The notes beneath the pieces are model-generated. The model did not search any database, was not told where the DNA came from, and saw nothing but the letters and a program-made list of their open reading frames with translations. Below are positions 36,501 through 45,567 of a stretch of DNA of 64,000 nucleotides, piece by piece (position 1 is the stretch's first letter; every line of letters begins with the position of its first letter). A program made the position numbers and the translations under genes. This DNA is from Sulfurimonas sp. (GTDB taxonomy: Bacteria > Campylobacterota > Campylobacteria > Campylobacterales > Sulfurimonadaceae), in contig NZ_CP093397.1 in the NCBI RefSeq assembly GCF_029027585.1, positions 1,725,405 through 1,789,404 of the forward strand. The letters are read 5' to 3'.

Positions 36501-39500
36501 TGAAGATACAAACAATGATGGAAGTTTAGTTAACTCAGAAATCTCAGGTGATACAGATATAAGTATTGCTTTACCAGCTGGAGCATTAGCAGGTGATACT
36601 CTAAATGTAACTATAGATGGAGTAACTACTACAGTTACAATTACAGATGCAATGATAACTGCAAAGGTTTATACAACAAGTGTAACAACTCCTGCAGAAG
36701 GTGTAACTCTAAATGTAAGTGCAACAATTACTGACCAAGCTGGAAATACTTCAACTTCTTCAAGTGACTCAGCAACAAGAGCAGACCAAACAGCAACTGG
36801 AGCTCCAACAGTAACAATCACTGAAGATACAAACAATGATGGAAGTTTAGTTAACTCAGAAATCTCAGGTGATACAGATATAAGTATTGCTTTACCAGCT
36901 GGAGCATTAGCAGGTGATACTCTAAATGTAACTATAGATGGAGTAACTACTACAGTTACAATTACAGATGCAATGATAACTGCAAAGGTTTATACAACAA
37001 GTGTAACAACTCCTGCAGAAGGTGTAACTCTAAATGTAAGTGCAACAATTACTGACCAAGCTGGAAATACTTCAACTTCTTCAAGTGACTCAGCAACAAG
37101 AGCAGACCAAACAGCAACTGGAGCTCCAACAGTAACAATCACTGAAGATACAAACAATGATGGAAGTTTAGTTAACTCAGAAATCTCAGGTGATACAGAT
37201 ATAAGTATTGCTTTACCAGCTGGAGCATTAGCAGGTGATACTCTAAATGTAACTATAGATGGAGTAACTACTACAGTTACAATTACAGATGCAATGATAA
37301 CTGCAAAGGTTTATACAACAAGTGTAACAACTCCTGCAGAAGGTGTAACTCTAAATGTAAGTGCAACAATTACTGACCAAGCTGGAAATACTTCAACTTC
37401 TTCAAGTGACTCAGCAACAAGAGCAGACCAAACAGCAACTGGAGCTCCAACAGTAACAATCACTGAAGATACAAACAATGATGGAAGTTTAGTTAACTCA
37501 GAAATCTCAGGTGATACAGATATAAGTATTGCTTTACCAGCTGGAGCATTAGCAGGTGATACTCTAAATGTAACTATAGATGGAGTAACTACTACAGTTA
37601 CAATTACAGATGCAATGATAACTGCAAAGGTTTATACAACAAGTGTAACAACTCCTGCAGAAGGTGTAACTCTAAATGTAAGTGCAACAATTACTGACCA
37701 AGCTGGAAATACTTCAACTTCTTCAAGTGACTCAGCAACAAGAGCAGACCAAACAGCAACTGGAGCTCCAACAGTAACAATCACTGAAGATACAAACAAT
37801 GATGGAAGTTTAGTTAACTCAGAAATCTCAGGTGATACAGATATAAGTATTGCTTTACCAGCTGGAGCATTAGCAGGTGATACTCTAAATGTAACTATAG
37901 ATGGAGTAACTACTACAGTTACAATTACAGATGCAATGATAACTGCAAAGGTTTATACAACAAGTGTAACAACTCCTGCAGAAGGTGTAACTCTAAATGT
38001 AAGTGCAACAATTACTGACCAAGCTGGAAATACTTCAACTTCTTCAAGTGACTCAGCAACAAGAGCAGACCAAACAGCAACTGGAGCTCCAACAGTAACA
38101 ATCACTGAAGATACAAACAATGATGGAAGTTTAGTTAACTCAGAAATCTCAGGTGATACAGATATAAGTATTGCTTTACCAGCTGGAGCATTAGCAGGTG
38201 ATACTCTAAATGTAACTATAGATGGAGTAACTACTACAGTTACAATTACAGATGCAATGATAACTGCAAAGGTTTATACAACAAGTGTAACAACTCCTGC
38301 AGAAGGTGTAACTCTAAATGTAAGTGCAACAATTACTGACCAAGCTGGAAATACTTCAACTTCTTCAAGTGACTCAGCAACAAGAGCAGACCAAACAGCA
38401 ACTGGAGCTCCAACAGTAACAATCACTGAAGATACAAACAATGATGGAAGTTTAGTTAACTCAGAAATCTCAGGTGATACAGATATAAGTATTGCTTTAC
38501 CAGCTGGAGCATTAGCAGGTGATACTCTAAATGTAACTATAGATGGAGTAACTACTACAGTTACAATTACAGATGCAATGATAACTGCAAAGGTTTATAC
38601 AACAAGTGTAACAACTCCTGCAGAAGGTGTAACTCTAAATGTAAGTGCAACAATTACTGACCAAGCTGGAAATACTTCAACTTCTTCAAGTGACTCAGCA
38701 ACAAGAGCAGACCAAACAGCAACTGGAGCTCCAACAGTAACAATCACTGAAGATACAAACAATGATGGAAGTTTAGTTAACTCAGAAATCTCAGGTGATA
38801 CAGATATAAGTATTGCTTTACCAGCTGGAGCATTAGCAGGTGATACTCTAAATGTAACTATAGATGGAGTAACTACTACAGTTACAATTACAGATGCAAT
38901 GATAACTGCAAAGGTTTATACAACAAGTGTAACAACTCCTGCAGAAGGTGTAACTCTAAATGTAAGTGCAACAATTACTGACCAAGCTGGAAATACTTCA
39001 ACTTCTTCAAGTGACTCAGCAACAAGAGCAGACCAAACAGCAACTGGAGCTCCAACAGTAACAATCACTGAAGATACAAACAATGATGGAAGTTTAGTTA
39101 ACTCAGAAATCTCAGGTGATACAGATATAAGTATTGCTTTACCAGCTGGAGCATTAGCAGGTGATACTCTAAATGTAACTATAGATGGAGTAACTACTAC
39201 AGTTACAATTACAGATGCAATGATAACTGCAAAGGTTTATACAACAAGTGTAACAACTCCTGCAGAAGGTGTAACTCTAAATGTAAGTGCAACAATTACT
39301 GACCAAGCTGGAAATACTTCAACTTCTTCAAGTGACTCAGCAACAAGAGCAGACCAAACAGCAACTGGAGCTCCAACAGTAACAATCACTGAAGATACAA
39401 ACAATGATGGAAGTTTAGTTAACTCAGAAATCTCAGGTGATACAGATATAAGTATTGCTTTACCAGCTGGAGCATTAGCAGGTGATACTCTAAATGTAAC

Positions 39501-42500
39501 TATAGATGGAGTAACTACTACAGTTACAATTACAGATGCAATGATAACTGCAAAGGTTTATACAACAAGTGTAACAACTCCTGCAGAAGGTGTAACTCTA
39601 AATGTAAGTGCAACAATTACTGACCAAGCTGGAAATACTTCAACTTCTTCAAGTGACTCAGCAACAAGAGCAGACCAAACAGCAACTGGAGCTCCAACAG
39701 TAACAATCACTGAAGATACAAACAATGATGGAAGTTTAGTTAACTCAGAAATCTCAGGTGATACAGATATAAGTATTGCTTTACCAGCTGGAGCATTAGC
39801 AGGTGATACTCTAAATGTAACTATAGATGGAGTAACTACTACAGTTACAATTACAGATGCAATGATAACTGCAAAGGTTTATACAACAAGTGTAACAACT
39901 CCTGCAGAAGGTGTAACTCTAAATGTAAGTGCAACAATTACTGACCAAGCTGGAAATACTTCAACTTCTTCAAGTGACTCAGCAACAAGAGCAGACCAAA
40001 CAGCAACTGGAGCTCCAACAGTAACAATCACTGAAGATACAAACAATGATGGAAGTTTAGTTAACTCAGAAATCTCAGGTGATACAGATATAAGTATTGC
40101 TTTACCAGCTGGAGCATTAGCAGGTGATACTCTAAATGTAACTATAGATGGAGTAACTACTACAGTTACAATTACAGATGCAATGATAACTGCAAAGGTT
40201 TATACAACAAGTGTAACAACTCCTGCAGAAGGTGTAACTCTAAATGTAAGTGCAACAATTACTGACCAAGCTGGAAATACTTCAACTTCTTCAAGTGACT
40301 CAGCAACAAGAGCAGACCAAACAGCAACTGGAGCTCCAACAGTAACAATCACTGAAGATACAAACAATGATGGAAGTTTAGTTAACTCAGAAATCTCAGG
40401 TGATACAGATATAAGTATTGCTTTACCAGCTGGAGCATTAGCAGGTGATACTCTAAATGTAACTATAGATGGAGTAACTACTACAGTTACAATTACAGAT
40501 GCAATGATAACTGCAAAGGTTTATACAACAAGTGTAACAACTCCTGCAGAAGGTGTAACTCTAAATGTAAGTGCAACAATTACTGACCAAGCTGGAAATA
40601 CTTCAACTTCTTCAAGTGACTCAGCAACAAGAGCAGACCAAACAGCAACTGGAGCTCCAACAGTAACAATCACTGAAGATACAAACAATGATGGAAGTTT
40701 AGTTAACTCAGAAATCTCAGGTGATACAGATATAAGTATTGCTTTACCAGCTGGAGCATTAGCAGGTGATACTCTAAATGTAACTATAGATGGAGTAACT
40801 ACTACAGTTACAATTACAGATGCAATGATAACTGCAAAGGTTTATACAACAAGTGTAACAACTCCTGCAGAAGGTGTAACTCTAAATGTAAGTGCAACAA
40901 TTACTGACCAAGCTGGAAATACTTCAACTTCTTCAAGTGACTCAGCAACAAGAGCAGACCAAACAGCAACTGGAGCTCCAACAGTAACAATCACTGAAGA
41001 TACAAACAATGATGGAAGTTTAGTTAACTCAGAAATCTCAGGTGATACAGATATAAGTATTGCTTTACCAGCTGGAGCATTAGCAGGTGATACTCTAAAT
41101 GTAACTATAGATGGAGTAACTACTACAGTTACAATTACAGATGCAATGATAACTGCAAAGGTTTATACAACAAGTGTAACAACTCCTGCAGAAGGTGTAA
41201 CTCTAAATGTAAGTGCAACAATTACTGACCAAGCTGGAAATACTTCAACTTCTTCAAGTGACTCAGCAACAAGAGCAGACCAAACAGCAACTGGAGCTCC
41301 AACAGTAACAATCACTGAAGATACAAACAATGATGGAAGTTTAGTTAACTCAGAAATCTCAGGTGATACAGATATAAGTATTGCTTTACCAGCTGGAGCA
41401 TTAGCAGGTGATACTCTAAATGTAACTATAGATGGAGTAACTACTACAGTTACAATTACAGATGCAATGATAACTGCAAAGGTTTATACAACAAGTGTAA
41501 CAACTCCTGCAGAAGGTGTAACTCTAAATGTAAGTGCAACAATTACTGACCAAGCTGGAAATACTTCAACTTCTTCAAGTGACTCAGCAACAAGAGCAGA
41601 CCAAACAGCAACTGGAGCTCCAACAGTAACAATCACTGAAGATACAAACAATGATGGAAGTTTAGTTAACTCAGAAATCTCAGGTGATACAGATATAAGT
41701 ATTGCTTTACCAGCTGGAGCATTAGCAGGTGATACTCTAAATGTAACTATAGATGGAGTAACTACTACAGTTACAATTACAGATGCAATGATAACTGCAA
41801 AGGTTTATACAACAAGTGTAACAACTCCTGCAGAAGGTGTAACTCTAAATGTAAGTGCAACAATTACTGACCAAGCTGGAAATACTTCAACTTCTAGTTC
41901 TGATAGTGTTACAAGAAATTGTTCTCCAGAAGCTCAAGACAGTAATATTACTTTAAACGAAGACACAACATATACATACAAGTTATCTGATTTTAATCAC
42001 AATGATGTAGATGGTGATGCTATTAGTATAATTAGAATAGAATCTTTACCTACTTTAGGTGACCTTTACTATAATGGAATACTTGTTAGTTCTCCTGGCT
42101 TAGAAATAGATGCCTCAAATATAGGGTTACTTACATATAAACCATATGAGAATGATTCAGGTTCTGATGATTATTCTACTCAAGGTGTTGGGGAACAACA
42201 GAGTGATTATGCAAACTTTAATTTTAGTGTAAATGATGGAGATACATGGAGTAATTCAGTATCTGTTATGACAGTTGATGTTACTGCCGTGGCAGATGCT
42301 CCGACACTAGATATTACGAGTGCTACAACTACTAATCAGTTAATAACAATGGGAAATGTAAATACTACAAATAACGGATTTGAGATTAGTGCTAAAAAAG
42401 CAGATGGTTCAGACTCAACTATAAGCATTAACCAACAACAAGATGGATTTGGTGTTAAAGGTTCAGCTTCTGGTGCAGATAGTGAGTTAGGGCATGAAGA

Positions 42501-45500
42501 ATCACTTGTTGTAAAATTTGATACAGATGTATCGTCTATTGATGTTTCTTTTTCATGGAAGCATAGTAGCGAAACAGCTAGGATTACATTTTACAAAGAT
42601 GGTGTAGTAGTTGGTACCGCTACTCATAAAGGTGGTAGTAATGGTGTAGATGCTCCTGTTACATTTAAACCTGATAATGGTGCAAAATTTGATAAGGTTG
42701 TATTTAGTGCTCCTAATTCAGGGGATGATTATCTTATTCACTCTATAAGCTATGACAAAACTGAAACTGTGTCAAGTCCGTTAATTGTAGAGGAAGAAGA
42801 TTCTGTAGCATTTAGTATAGCTTCTGTTCTTACTGATGTAGATGGTTCAGAGTCTCTGAAAGTTGAGTTAACAGATATTCCTATTGGATTTACTATATCA
42901 GATGATACAAATTCGTTTACAGCAACTGCTTCAACAACCAGTGTAGATATTACAAACTGGGATAAAAGTACTCTTACCTTGATGACTACAAATGTATCTG
43001 ATACAACTACTTACACATTAAAGGTAGTCTCAACTAGCACAGAGTCTTCAAACGGAGATGTGGCTACTACAACTAAAGTTATTCAAGTAACAGTTACTGA
43101 TACTAAACCAACAGCAGTAGCTGATAATGACAGTGTTGGTTTTGGTGGTGAAGCACATGGTAATGTTATAACAGGTGATGGTGGTTTAAATGCTGATATA
43201 CTTGGAGAAGATTCAGTAGAACTTTCATCAATAACTTATGGAGGAACTACTTATTTATTTAATGGTAATAATACTATTACTATTAATGGAGCATATGGAG
43301 AGCTTATTATTAACAAAGATGGTAGTTATAGTTACGAATCAACGCAGAGCAACCCTATAGATGGCGTTTCAGAAGGATTTTCTTATACTATTATTGATTC
43401 AGATGGTGACAGTAGTAGTGCAATATTGACTATTAATCACGACAAAGACTTGACTCCAGTAAATGACACAGCAATTGTTAATGAGTCAGGATTATCTGAT
43501 GGAACAAATGCAGGCGCACCAACAGAGATAGTCACAGGAAATTTACTTGATAACGATAATGGAGTAGGTGCAAACTCTTCAATAACAGAAATATCTAGTA
43601 GTGTTGATAGTGATAATAGTACTCAAGGGAATGGCATTTTAACAATAGATACTGAGCATGGTTCTATTACAGTTTATACGAAAGATTCAAATAGTCATAG
43701 AGCTGGTGATTACGAGTATGAGTTAACAGATGCATCAAGTGGTGATAATATTGTAGATAGTATAACTTATAGAACTGATGATGGAGATGGTACACAATCA
43801 ACAGCAACTTTAAATGTAAGTATTGTAGATGATGCACCGATAGGAACAAATATAAATGAAGCATTGCATGATACATCAGGGGATTCTTTAACAACTAACC
43901 TTATTATAGTTTTAGATAGATCAGGAAGCATGGGTTGGGATATTGATGGTAATAAATCAGATAATTCTGATTTTGATGCAGACCAAGTTCGTATGGATAT
44001 TGCAAAAGATGCACTAAAAAGTATGTTTGGTTCTTATGATAACTTAGGTAATGTAAATATCAAATTTGTTGATTTTTCAAGTGATGTTAATGAATCTGCT
44101 TGGTACAACGATGATGTTAATTCTGCAAATACTTACCTTGATGGTATAGATGCAGGTGGTGGAACTAGATATGATTCGGCTTTAAATGGTGTCATCGATG
44201 GGCATACTCAACCAGTTGCAGATAAAACCTTAGTTTACTTTATCTCAGATGGTGAGCCAAATAGTGGTCATGCAGTAGATGATACAGTTGTTTACGGTGG
44301 TTTAACTGGTAAGGCTGCTTGGGAAAATTTTTTAGATGACAATGGTGTAGATATATCTTATGGTATAGGGATTACAAATGGTGTTAGCCTAAGTAGTTTA
44401 GAGCCTGTTGCATATTCTAGTACAGATGGTAACACTGAACCTTATGCTATCAAAGTCTTAAATGCATTTGATTTAAAACAAACTCTACTTGATAGTGTTT
44501 CTGAAGGAGTTGTTCAAGGAGATGCATCTGCTCTTATTGGAAATGGGTCAGATGGTATAGTTCTTGGTGCTGATGGTGGTTCGATTACAAGTGTTGTTTA
44601 CAATGGAGTTACATATAGTAGTACAAGTGGAGATACAGTAAGCATTACAACTACGCATGGTGGTATTTTAGATATTAACTTTTCAACAGGGAAGTATATT
44701 TATACTATAAACTCTAACGAAAGTATAAGCGGCGAAAAAGATACATTCTCAGTTACAGCGACAGATGGAGATGGAGATACCAAAACAGTTGATTTAGTAA
44801 TTACGCTTGATTATGTGGCAGAGTTAGACGCTAATCGTGATTATGTAGTTACAAATACAACTGATGACTTAGTTATAGATGCAAGCCTATTAACACATAA
44901 TGACTCTGGAACAAACAGTATTGATTCAGTTGATGGAACTAATGTTACTTTTGCAAATAATGAAGTAACTCTAAGTAACAATGCAAATGCTTTTGAATAT
45001 ACAGTTTCAAATCCAGGTAGTAGTGACACAGCAAAAGTAGAAGTAAGTTACGAAACTGGAACTACTCTAAGTGGGACTGATAAAGCAGAAACTCTTATCG
45101 GTAGTGCAAATGATGACAGGATAGTTCTTGGTGGCAATGATATTGCAGTTGATGGTGCGGCTGGTCTTGATACACTCATTTTAGAAAATGGTGTTGATTT
45201 AGATTTCTCAGATACTAACATCGCAAGTATTATTAATGTAGAAAAAATTGATATGACTGATAATGGAGCGCACACTATAAGTAACTTATCATTAGATGAT
45301 ATTTTGGATATGACAGAACCTGGAAACAGTTTAGAAATTATAGGTGATAGTGACGATAAAATAGAAGACTTAGATACTGCTGGTTGGACTGAAACAGGAG
45401 ATACAACGGATAATGTATTTGAGTATAGTCGCGCAAATGCTGATGGTTCATCAGATAGCATAACATTAACAATAGATGAGCAAATAGATACAACAGGTAT

Positions 45501-45504
45501 GTAA
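30148..45504 (+). CDS. Giant LapA-type repeat adhesin (5118 residues)
   Basis: A predicted cell-surface adhesin secreted by a type I system. Residues 1 to about 136 form a LapA-like retention module (AIVSSLEGKFFAKDQDGNVV start) that plugs the outer-membrane pore, followed at 119-122 by Thr-Ala-Ala-Gly, the site type cut by the LapG protease to release such adhesins. Residues 182-3916 are 35 tandem copies of a 107-residue Ig-like unit, each with an acidic DTNNDGSL calcium-site-like loop. Then come cadherin/VCBS-like domains, a von Willebrand A domain near residue 4590 (MIDAS motif DRSGS), a short RTX-like stretch (GTDKAETLIGSANDD, about 4975) and a C-terminal secretion signal. GGAG at 30137-30140 supports the start. 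No signal peptide, as expected. Confidence 0.93.
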   Translation: MATDVAIVSSLEGKFFAKDQDGNVVELKNGDTISKDMTVFGDKNNPASANIKFVMNDGANEIVLTGTQEQAFDSSLNDEPSHESGLSKESIEKALIKELYAQEDKTDTKEEDLGILDETAAGEEQAKQNEGGEGQFVDRDAIQTDVTTKLRSNKFELDEKPQEVERKLIVEQEEDGKVVDTTATGAPTVTITEDTNNDGSLVNSEISGDTDISIALPAGALAGDTLNVTIDGVTTTVTITDAMITAKVYTTSVTTPAEGVTLNVSATITDQAGNTSTSSSDSATRADQTATGAPTVTITEDTNNDGSLVNSEISGDTDISIALPAGALAGDTLNVTIDGVTTTVTITDAMITAKVYTTSVTTPAEGVTLNVSATITDQAGNTSTSSSDSATRADQTATGAPTVTITEDTNNDGSLVNSEISGDTDISIALPAGALAGDTLNVTIDGVTTTVTITDAMITAKVYTTSVTTPAEGVTLNVSATITDQAGNTSTSSSDSATRADQTATGAPTVTITEDTNNDGSLVNSEISGDTDISIALPAGALAGDTLNVTIDGVTTTVTITDAMITAKVYTTSVTTPAEGVTLNVSATITDQAGNTSTSSSDSATRADQTATGAPTVTITEDTNNDGSLVNSEISGDTDISIALPAGALAGDTLNVTIDGVTTTVTITDAMITAKVYTTSVTTPAEGVTLNVSATITDQAGNTSTSSSDSATRADQTATGAPTVTITEDTNNDGSLVNSEISGDTDISIALPAGALAGDTLNVTIDGVTTTVTITDAMITAKVYTTSVTTPAEGVTLNVSATITDQAGNTSTSSSDSATRADQTATGAPTVTITEDTNNDGSLVNSEISGDTDISIALPAGALAGDTLNVTIDGVTTTVTITDAMITAKVYTTSVTTPAEGVTLNVSATITDQAGNTSTSSSDSATRADQTATGAPTVTITEDTNNDGSLVNSEISGDTDISIALPAGALAGDTLNVTIDGVTTTVTITDAMITAKVYTTSVTTPAEGVTLNVSATITDQAGNTSTSSSDSATRADQTATGAPTVTITEDTNNDGSLVNSEISGDTDISIALPAGALAGDTLNVTIDGVTTTVTITDAMITAKVYTTSVTTPAEGVTLNVSATITDQAGNTSTSSSDSATRADQTATGAPTVTITEDTNNDGSLVNSEISGDTDISIALPAGALAGDTLNVTIDGVTTTVTITDAMITAKVYTTSVTTPAEGVTLNVSATITDQAGNTSTSSSDSATRADQTATGAPTVTITEDTNNDGSLVNSEISGDTDISIALPAGALAGDTLNVTIDGVTTTVTITDAMITAKVYTTSVTTPAEGVTLNVSATITDQAGNTSTSSSDSATRADQTATGAPTVTITEDTNNDGSLVNSEISGDTDISIALPAGALAGDTLNVTIDGVTTTVTITDAMITAKVYTTSVTTPAEGVTLNVSATITDQAGNTSTSSSDSATRADQTATGAPTVTITEDTNNDGSLVNSEISGDTDISIALPAGALAGDTLNVTIDGVTTTVTITDAMITAKVYTTSVTTPAEGVTLNVSATITDQAGNTSTSSSDSATRADQTATGAPTVTITEDTNNDGSLVNSEISGDTDISIALPAGALAGDTLNVTIDGVTTTVTITDAMITAKVYTTSVTTPAEGVTLNVSATITDQAGNTSTSSSDSATRADQTATGAPTVTITEDTNNDGSLVNSEISGDTDISIALPAGALAGDTLNVTIDGVTTTVTITDAMITAKVYTTSVTTPAEGVTLNVSATITDQAGNTSTSSSDSATRADQTATGAPTVTITEDTNNDGSLVNSEISGDTDISIALPAGALAGDTLNVTIDGVTTTVTITDAMITAKVYTTSVTTPAEGVTLNVSATITDQAGNTSTSSSDSATRADQTATGAPTVTITEDTNNDGSLVNSEISGDTDISIALPAGALAGDTLNVTIDGVTTTVTITDAMITAKVYTTSVTTPAEGVTLNVSATITDQAGNTSTSSSDSATRADQTATGAPTVTITEDTNNDGSLVNSEISGDTDISIALPAGALAGDTLNVTIDGVTTTVTITDAMITAKVYTTSVTTPAEGVTLNVSATITDQAGNTSTSSSDSATRADQTATGAPTVTITEDTNNDGSLVNSEISGDTDISIALPAGALAGDTLNVTIDGVTTTVTITDAMITAKVYTTSVTTPAEGVTLNVSATITDQAGNTSTSSSDSATRADQTATGAPTVTITEDTNNDGSLVNSEISGDTDISIALPAGALAGDTLNVTIDGVTTTVTITDAMITAKVYTTSVTTPAEGVTLNVSATITDQAGNTSTSSSDSATRADQTATGAPTVTITEDTNNDGSLVNSEISGDTDISIALPAGALAGDTLNVTIDGVTTTVTITDAMITAKVYTTSVTTPAEGVTLNVSATITDQAGNTSTSSSDSATRADQTATGAPTVTITEDTNNDGSLVNSEISGDTDISIALPAGALAGDTLNVTIDGVTTTVTITDAMITAKVYTTSVTTPAEGVTLNVSATITDQAGNTSTSSSDSATRADQTATGAPTVTITEDTNNDGSLVNSEISGDTDISIALPAGALAGDTLNVTIDGVTTTVTITDAMITAKVYTTSVTTPAEGVTLNVSATITDQAGNTSTSSSDSATRADQTATGAPTVTITEDTNNDGSLVNSEISGDTDISIALPAGALAGDTLNVTIDGVTTTVTITDAMITAKVYTTSVTTPAEGVTLNVSATITDQAGNTSTSSSDSATRADQTATGAPTVTITEDTNNDGSLVNSEISGDTDISIALPAGALAGDTLNVTIDGVTTTVTITDAMITAKVYTTSVTTPAEGVTLNVSATITDQAGNTSTSSSDSATRADQTATGAPTVTITEDTNNDGSLVNSEISGDTDISIALPAGALAGDTLNVTIDGVTTTVTITDAMITAKVYTTSVTTPAEGVTLNVSATITDQAGNTSTSSSDSATRADQTATGAPTVTITEDTNNDGSLVNSEISGDTDISIALPAGALAGDTLNVTIDGVTTTVTITDAMITAKVYTTSVTTPAEGVTLNVSATITDQAGNTSTSSSDSATRADQTATGAPTVTITEDTNNDGSLVNSEISGDTDISIALPAGALAGDTLNVTIDGVTTTVTITDAMITAKVYTTSVTTPAEGVTLNVSATITDQAGNTSTSSSDSATRADQTATGAPTVTITEDTNNDGSLVNSEISGDTDISIALPAGALAGDTLNVTIDGVTTTVTITDAMITAKVYTTSVTTPAEGVTLNVSATITDQAGNTSTSSSDSATRADQTATGAPTVTITEDTNNDGSLVNSEISGDTDISIALPAGALAGDTLNVTIDGVTTTVTITDAMITAKVYTTSVTTPAEGVTLNVSATITDQAGNTSTSSSDSATRADQTATGAPTVTITEDTNNDGSLVNSEISGDTDISIALPAGALAGDTLNVTIDGVTTTVTITDAMITAKVYTTSVTTPAEGVTLNVSATITDQAGNTSTSSSDSATRADQTATGAPTVTITEDTNNDGSLVNSEISGDTDISIALPAGALAGDTLNVTIDGVTTTVTITDAMITAKVYTTSVTTPAEGVTLNVSATITDQAGNTSTSSSDSATRADQTATGAPTVTITEDTNNDGSLVNSEISGDTDISIALPAGALAGDTLNVTIDGVTTTVTITDAMITAKVYTTSVTTPAEGVTLNVSATITDQAGNTSTSSSDSATRADQTATGAPTVTITEDTNNDGSLVNSEISGDTDISIALPAGALAGDTLNVTIDGVTTTVTITDAMITAKVYTTSVTTPAEGVTLNVSATITDQAGNTSTSSSDSATRADQTATGAPTVTITEDTNNDGSLVNSEISGDTDISIALPAGALAGDTLNVTIDGVTTTVTITDAMITAKVYTTSVTTPAEGVTLNVSATITDQAGNTSTSSSDSVTRNCSPEAQDSNITLNEDTTYTYKLSDFNHNDVDGDAISIIRIESLPTLGDLYYNGILVSSPGLEIDASNIGLLTYKPYENDSGSDDYSTQGVGEQQSDYANFNFSVNDGDTWSNSVSVMTVDVTAVADAPTLDITSATTTNQLITMGNVNTTNNGFEISAKKADGSDSTISINQQQDGFGVKGSASGADSELGHEESLVVKFDTDVSSIDVSFSWKHSSETARITFYKDGVVVGTATHKGGSNGVDAPVTFKPDNGAKFDKVVFSAPNSGDDYLIHSISYDKTETVSSPLIVEEEDSVAFSIASVLTDVDGSESLKVELTDIPIGFTISDDTNSFTATASTTSVDITNWDKSTLTLMTTNVSDTTTYTLKVVSTSTESSNGDVATTTKVIQVTVTDTKPTAVADNDSVGFGGEAHGNVITGDGGLNADILGEDSVELSSITYGGTTYLFNGNNTITINGAYGELIINKDGSYSYESTQSNPIDGVSEGFSYTIIDSDGDSSSAILTINHDKDLTPVNDTAIVNESGLSDGTNAGAPTEIVTGNLLDNDNGVGANSSITEISSSVDSDNSTQGNGILTIDTEHGSITVYTKDSNSHRAGDYEYELTDASSGDNIVDSITYRTDDGDGTQSTATLNVSIVDDAPIGTNINEALHDTSGDSLTTNLIIVLDRSGSMGWDIDGNKSDNSDFDADQVRMDIAKDALKSMFGSYDNLGNVNIKFVDFSSDVNESAWYNDDVNSANTYLDGIDAGGGTRYDSALNGVIDGHTQPVADKTLVYFISDGEPNSGHAVDDTVVYGGLTGKAAWENFLDDNGVDISYGIGITNGVSLSSLEPVAYSSTDGNTEPYAIKVLNAFDLKQTLLDSVSEGVVQGDASALIGNGSDGIVLGADGGSITSVVYNGVTYSSTSGDTVSITTTHGGILDINFSTGKYIYTINSNESISGEKDTFSVTATDGDGDTKTVDLVITLDYVAELDANRDYVVTNTTDDLVIDASLLTHNDSGTNSIDSVDGTNVTFANNEVTLSNNANAFEYTVSNPGSSDTAKVEVSYETGTTLSGTDKAETLIGSANDDRIVLGGNDIAVDGAAGLDTLILENGVDLDFSDTNIASIINVEKIDMTDNGAHTISNLSLDDILDMTEPGNSLEIIGDSDDKIEDLDTAGWTETGDTTDNVFEYSRANADGSSDSITLTIDEQIDTTGM
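30691..41895 (+). repeat. 35-copy, 321-bp tandem repeat inside the adhesin gene
   Basis: The unit starts ACAGCAACTGGAGCTCC at 30691 and recurs every 321 bp; the marker GGAGCTCC at 30700 and its last occurrence at 41614 are exactly 34 periods apart. The last copy diverges after 41895. On reading, the copies appear identical in DNA, including silent positions, so they were amplified recently or are kept uniform by recombination. Copy number in any assembly of such an array should be treated with caution. Confidence 0.95.
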
Positions 45505-45567
45505 CCTGATTGTAATAAAACTAAAACAACATTTTGCTACAATAGTAAAAAATAATTAGGTAGTTTT

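Noticed and set aside
30691-41895. Long regular repeat array resembling a CRISPR or satellite array
   Set aside because: The 321-bp unit is in frame with a continuous open reading frame and there are no spacers, so it is a protein-coding tandem repeat.
45048-45461. Minus-strand open frames inside the adhesin genes (also near 30450, 43667, 50907 and 51693)
   Set aside because: They mirror the biased codon composition of the adhesin strand, have no ribosome sites or recognisable domains, and lie fully inside a well-supported gene.
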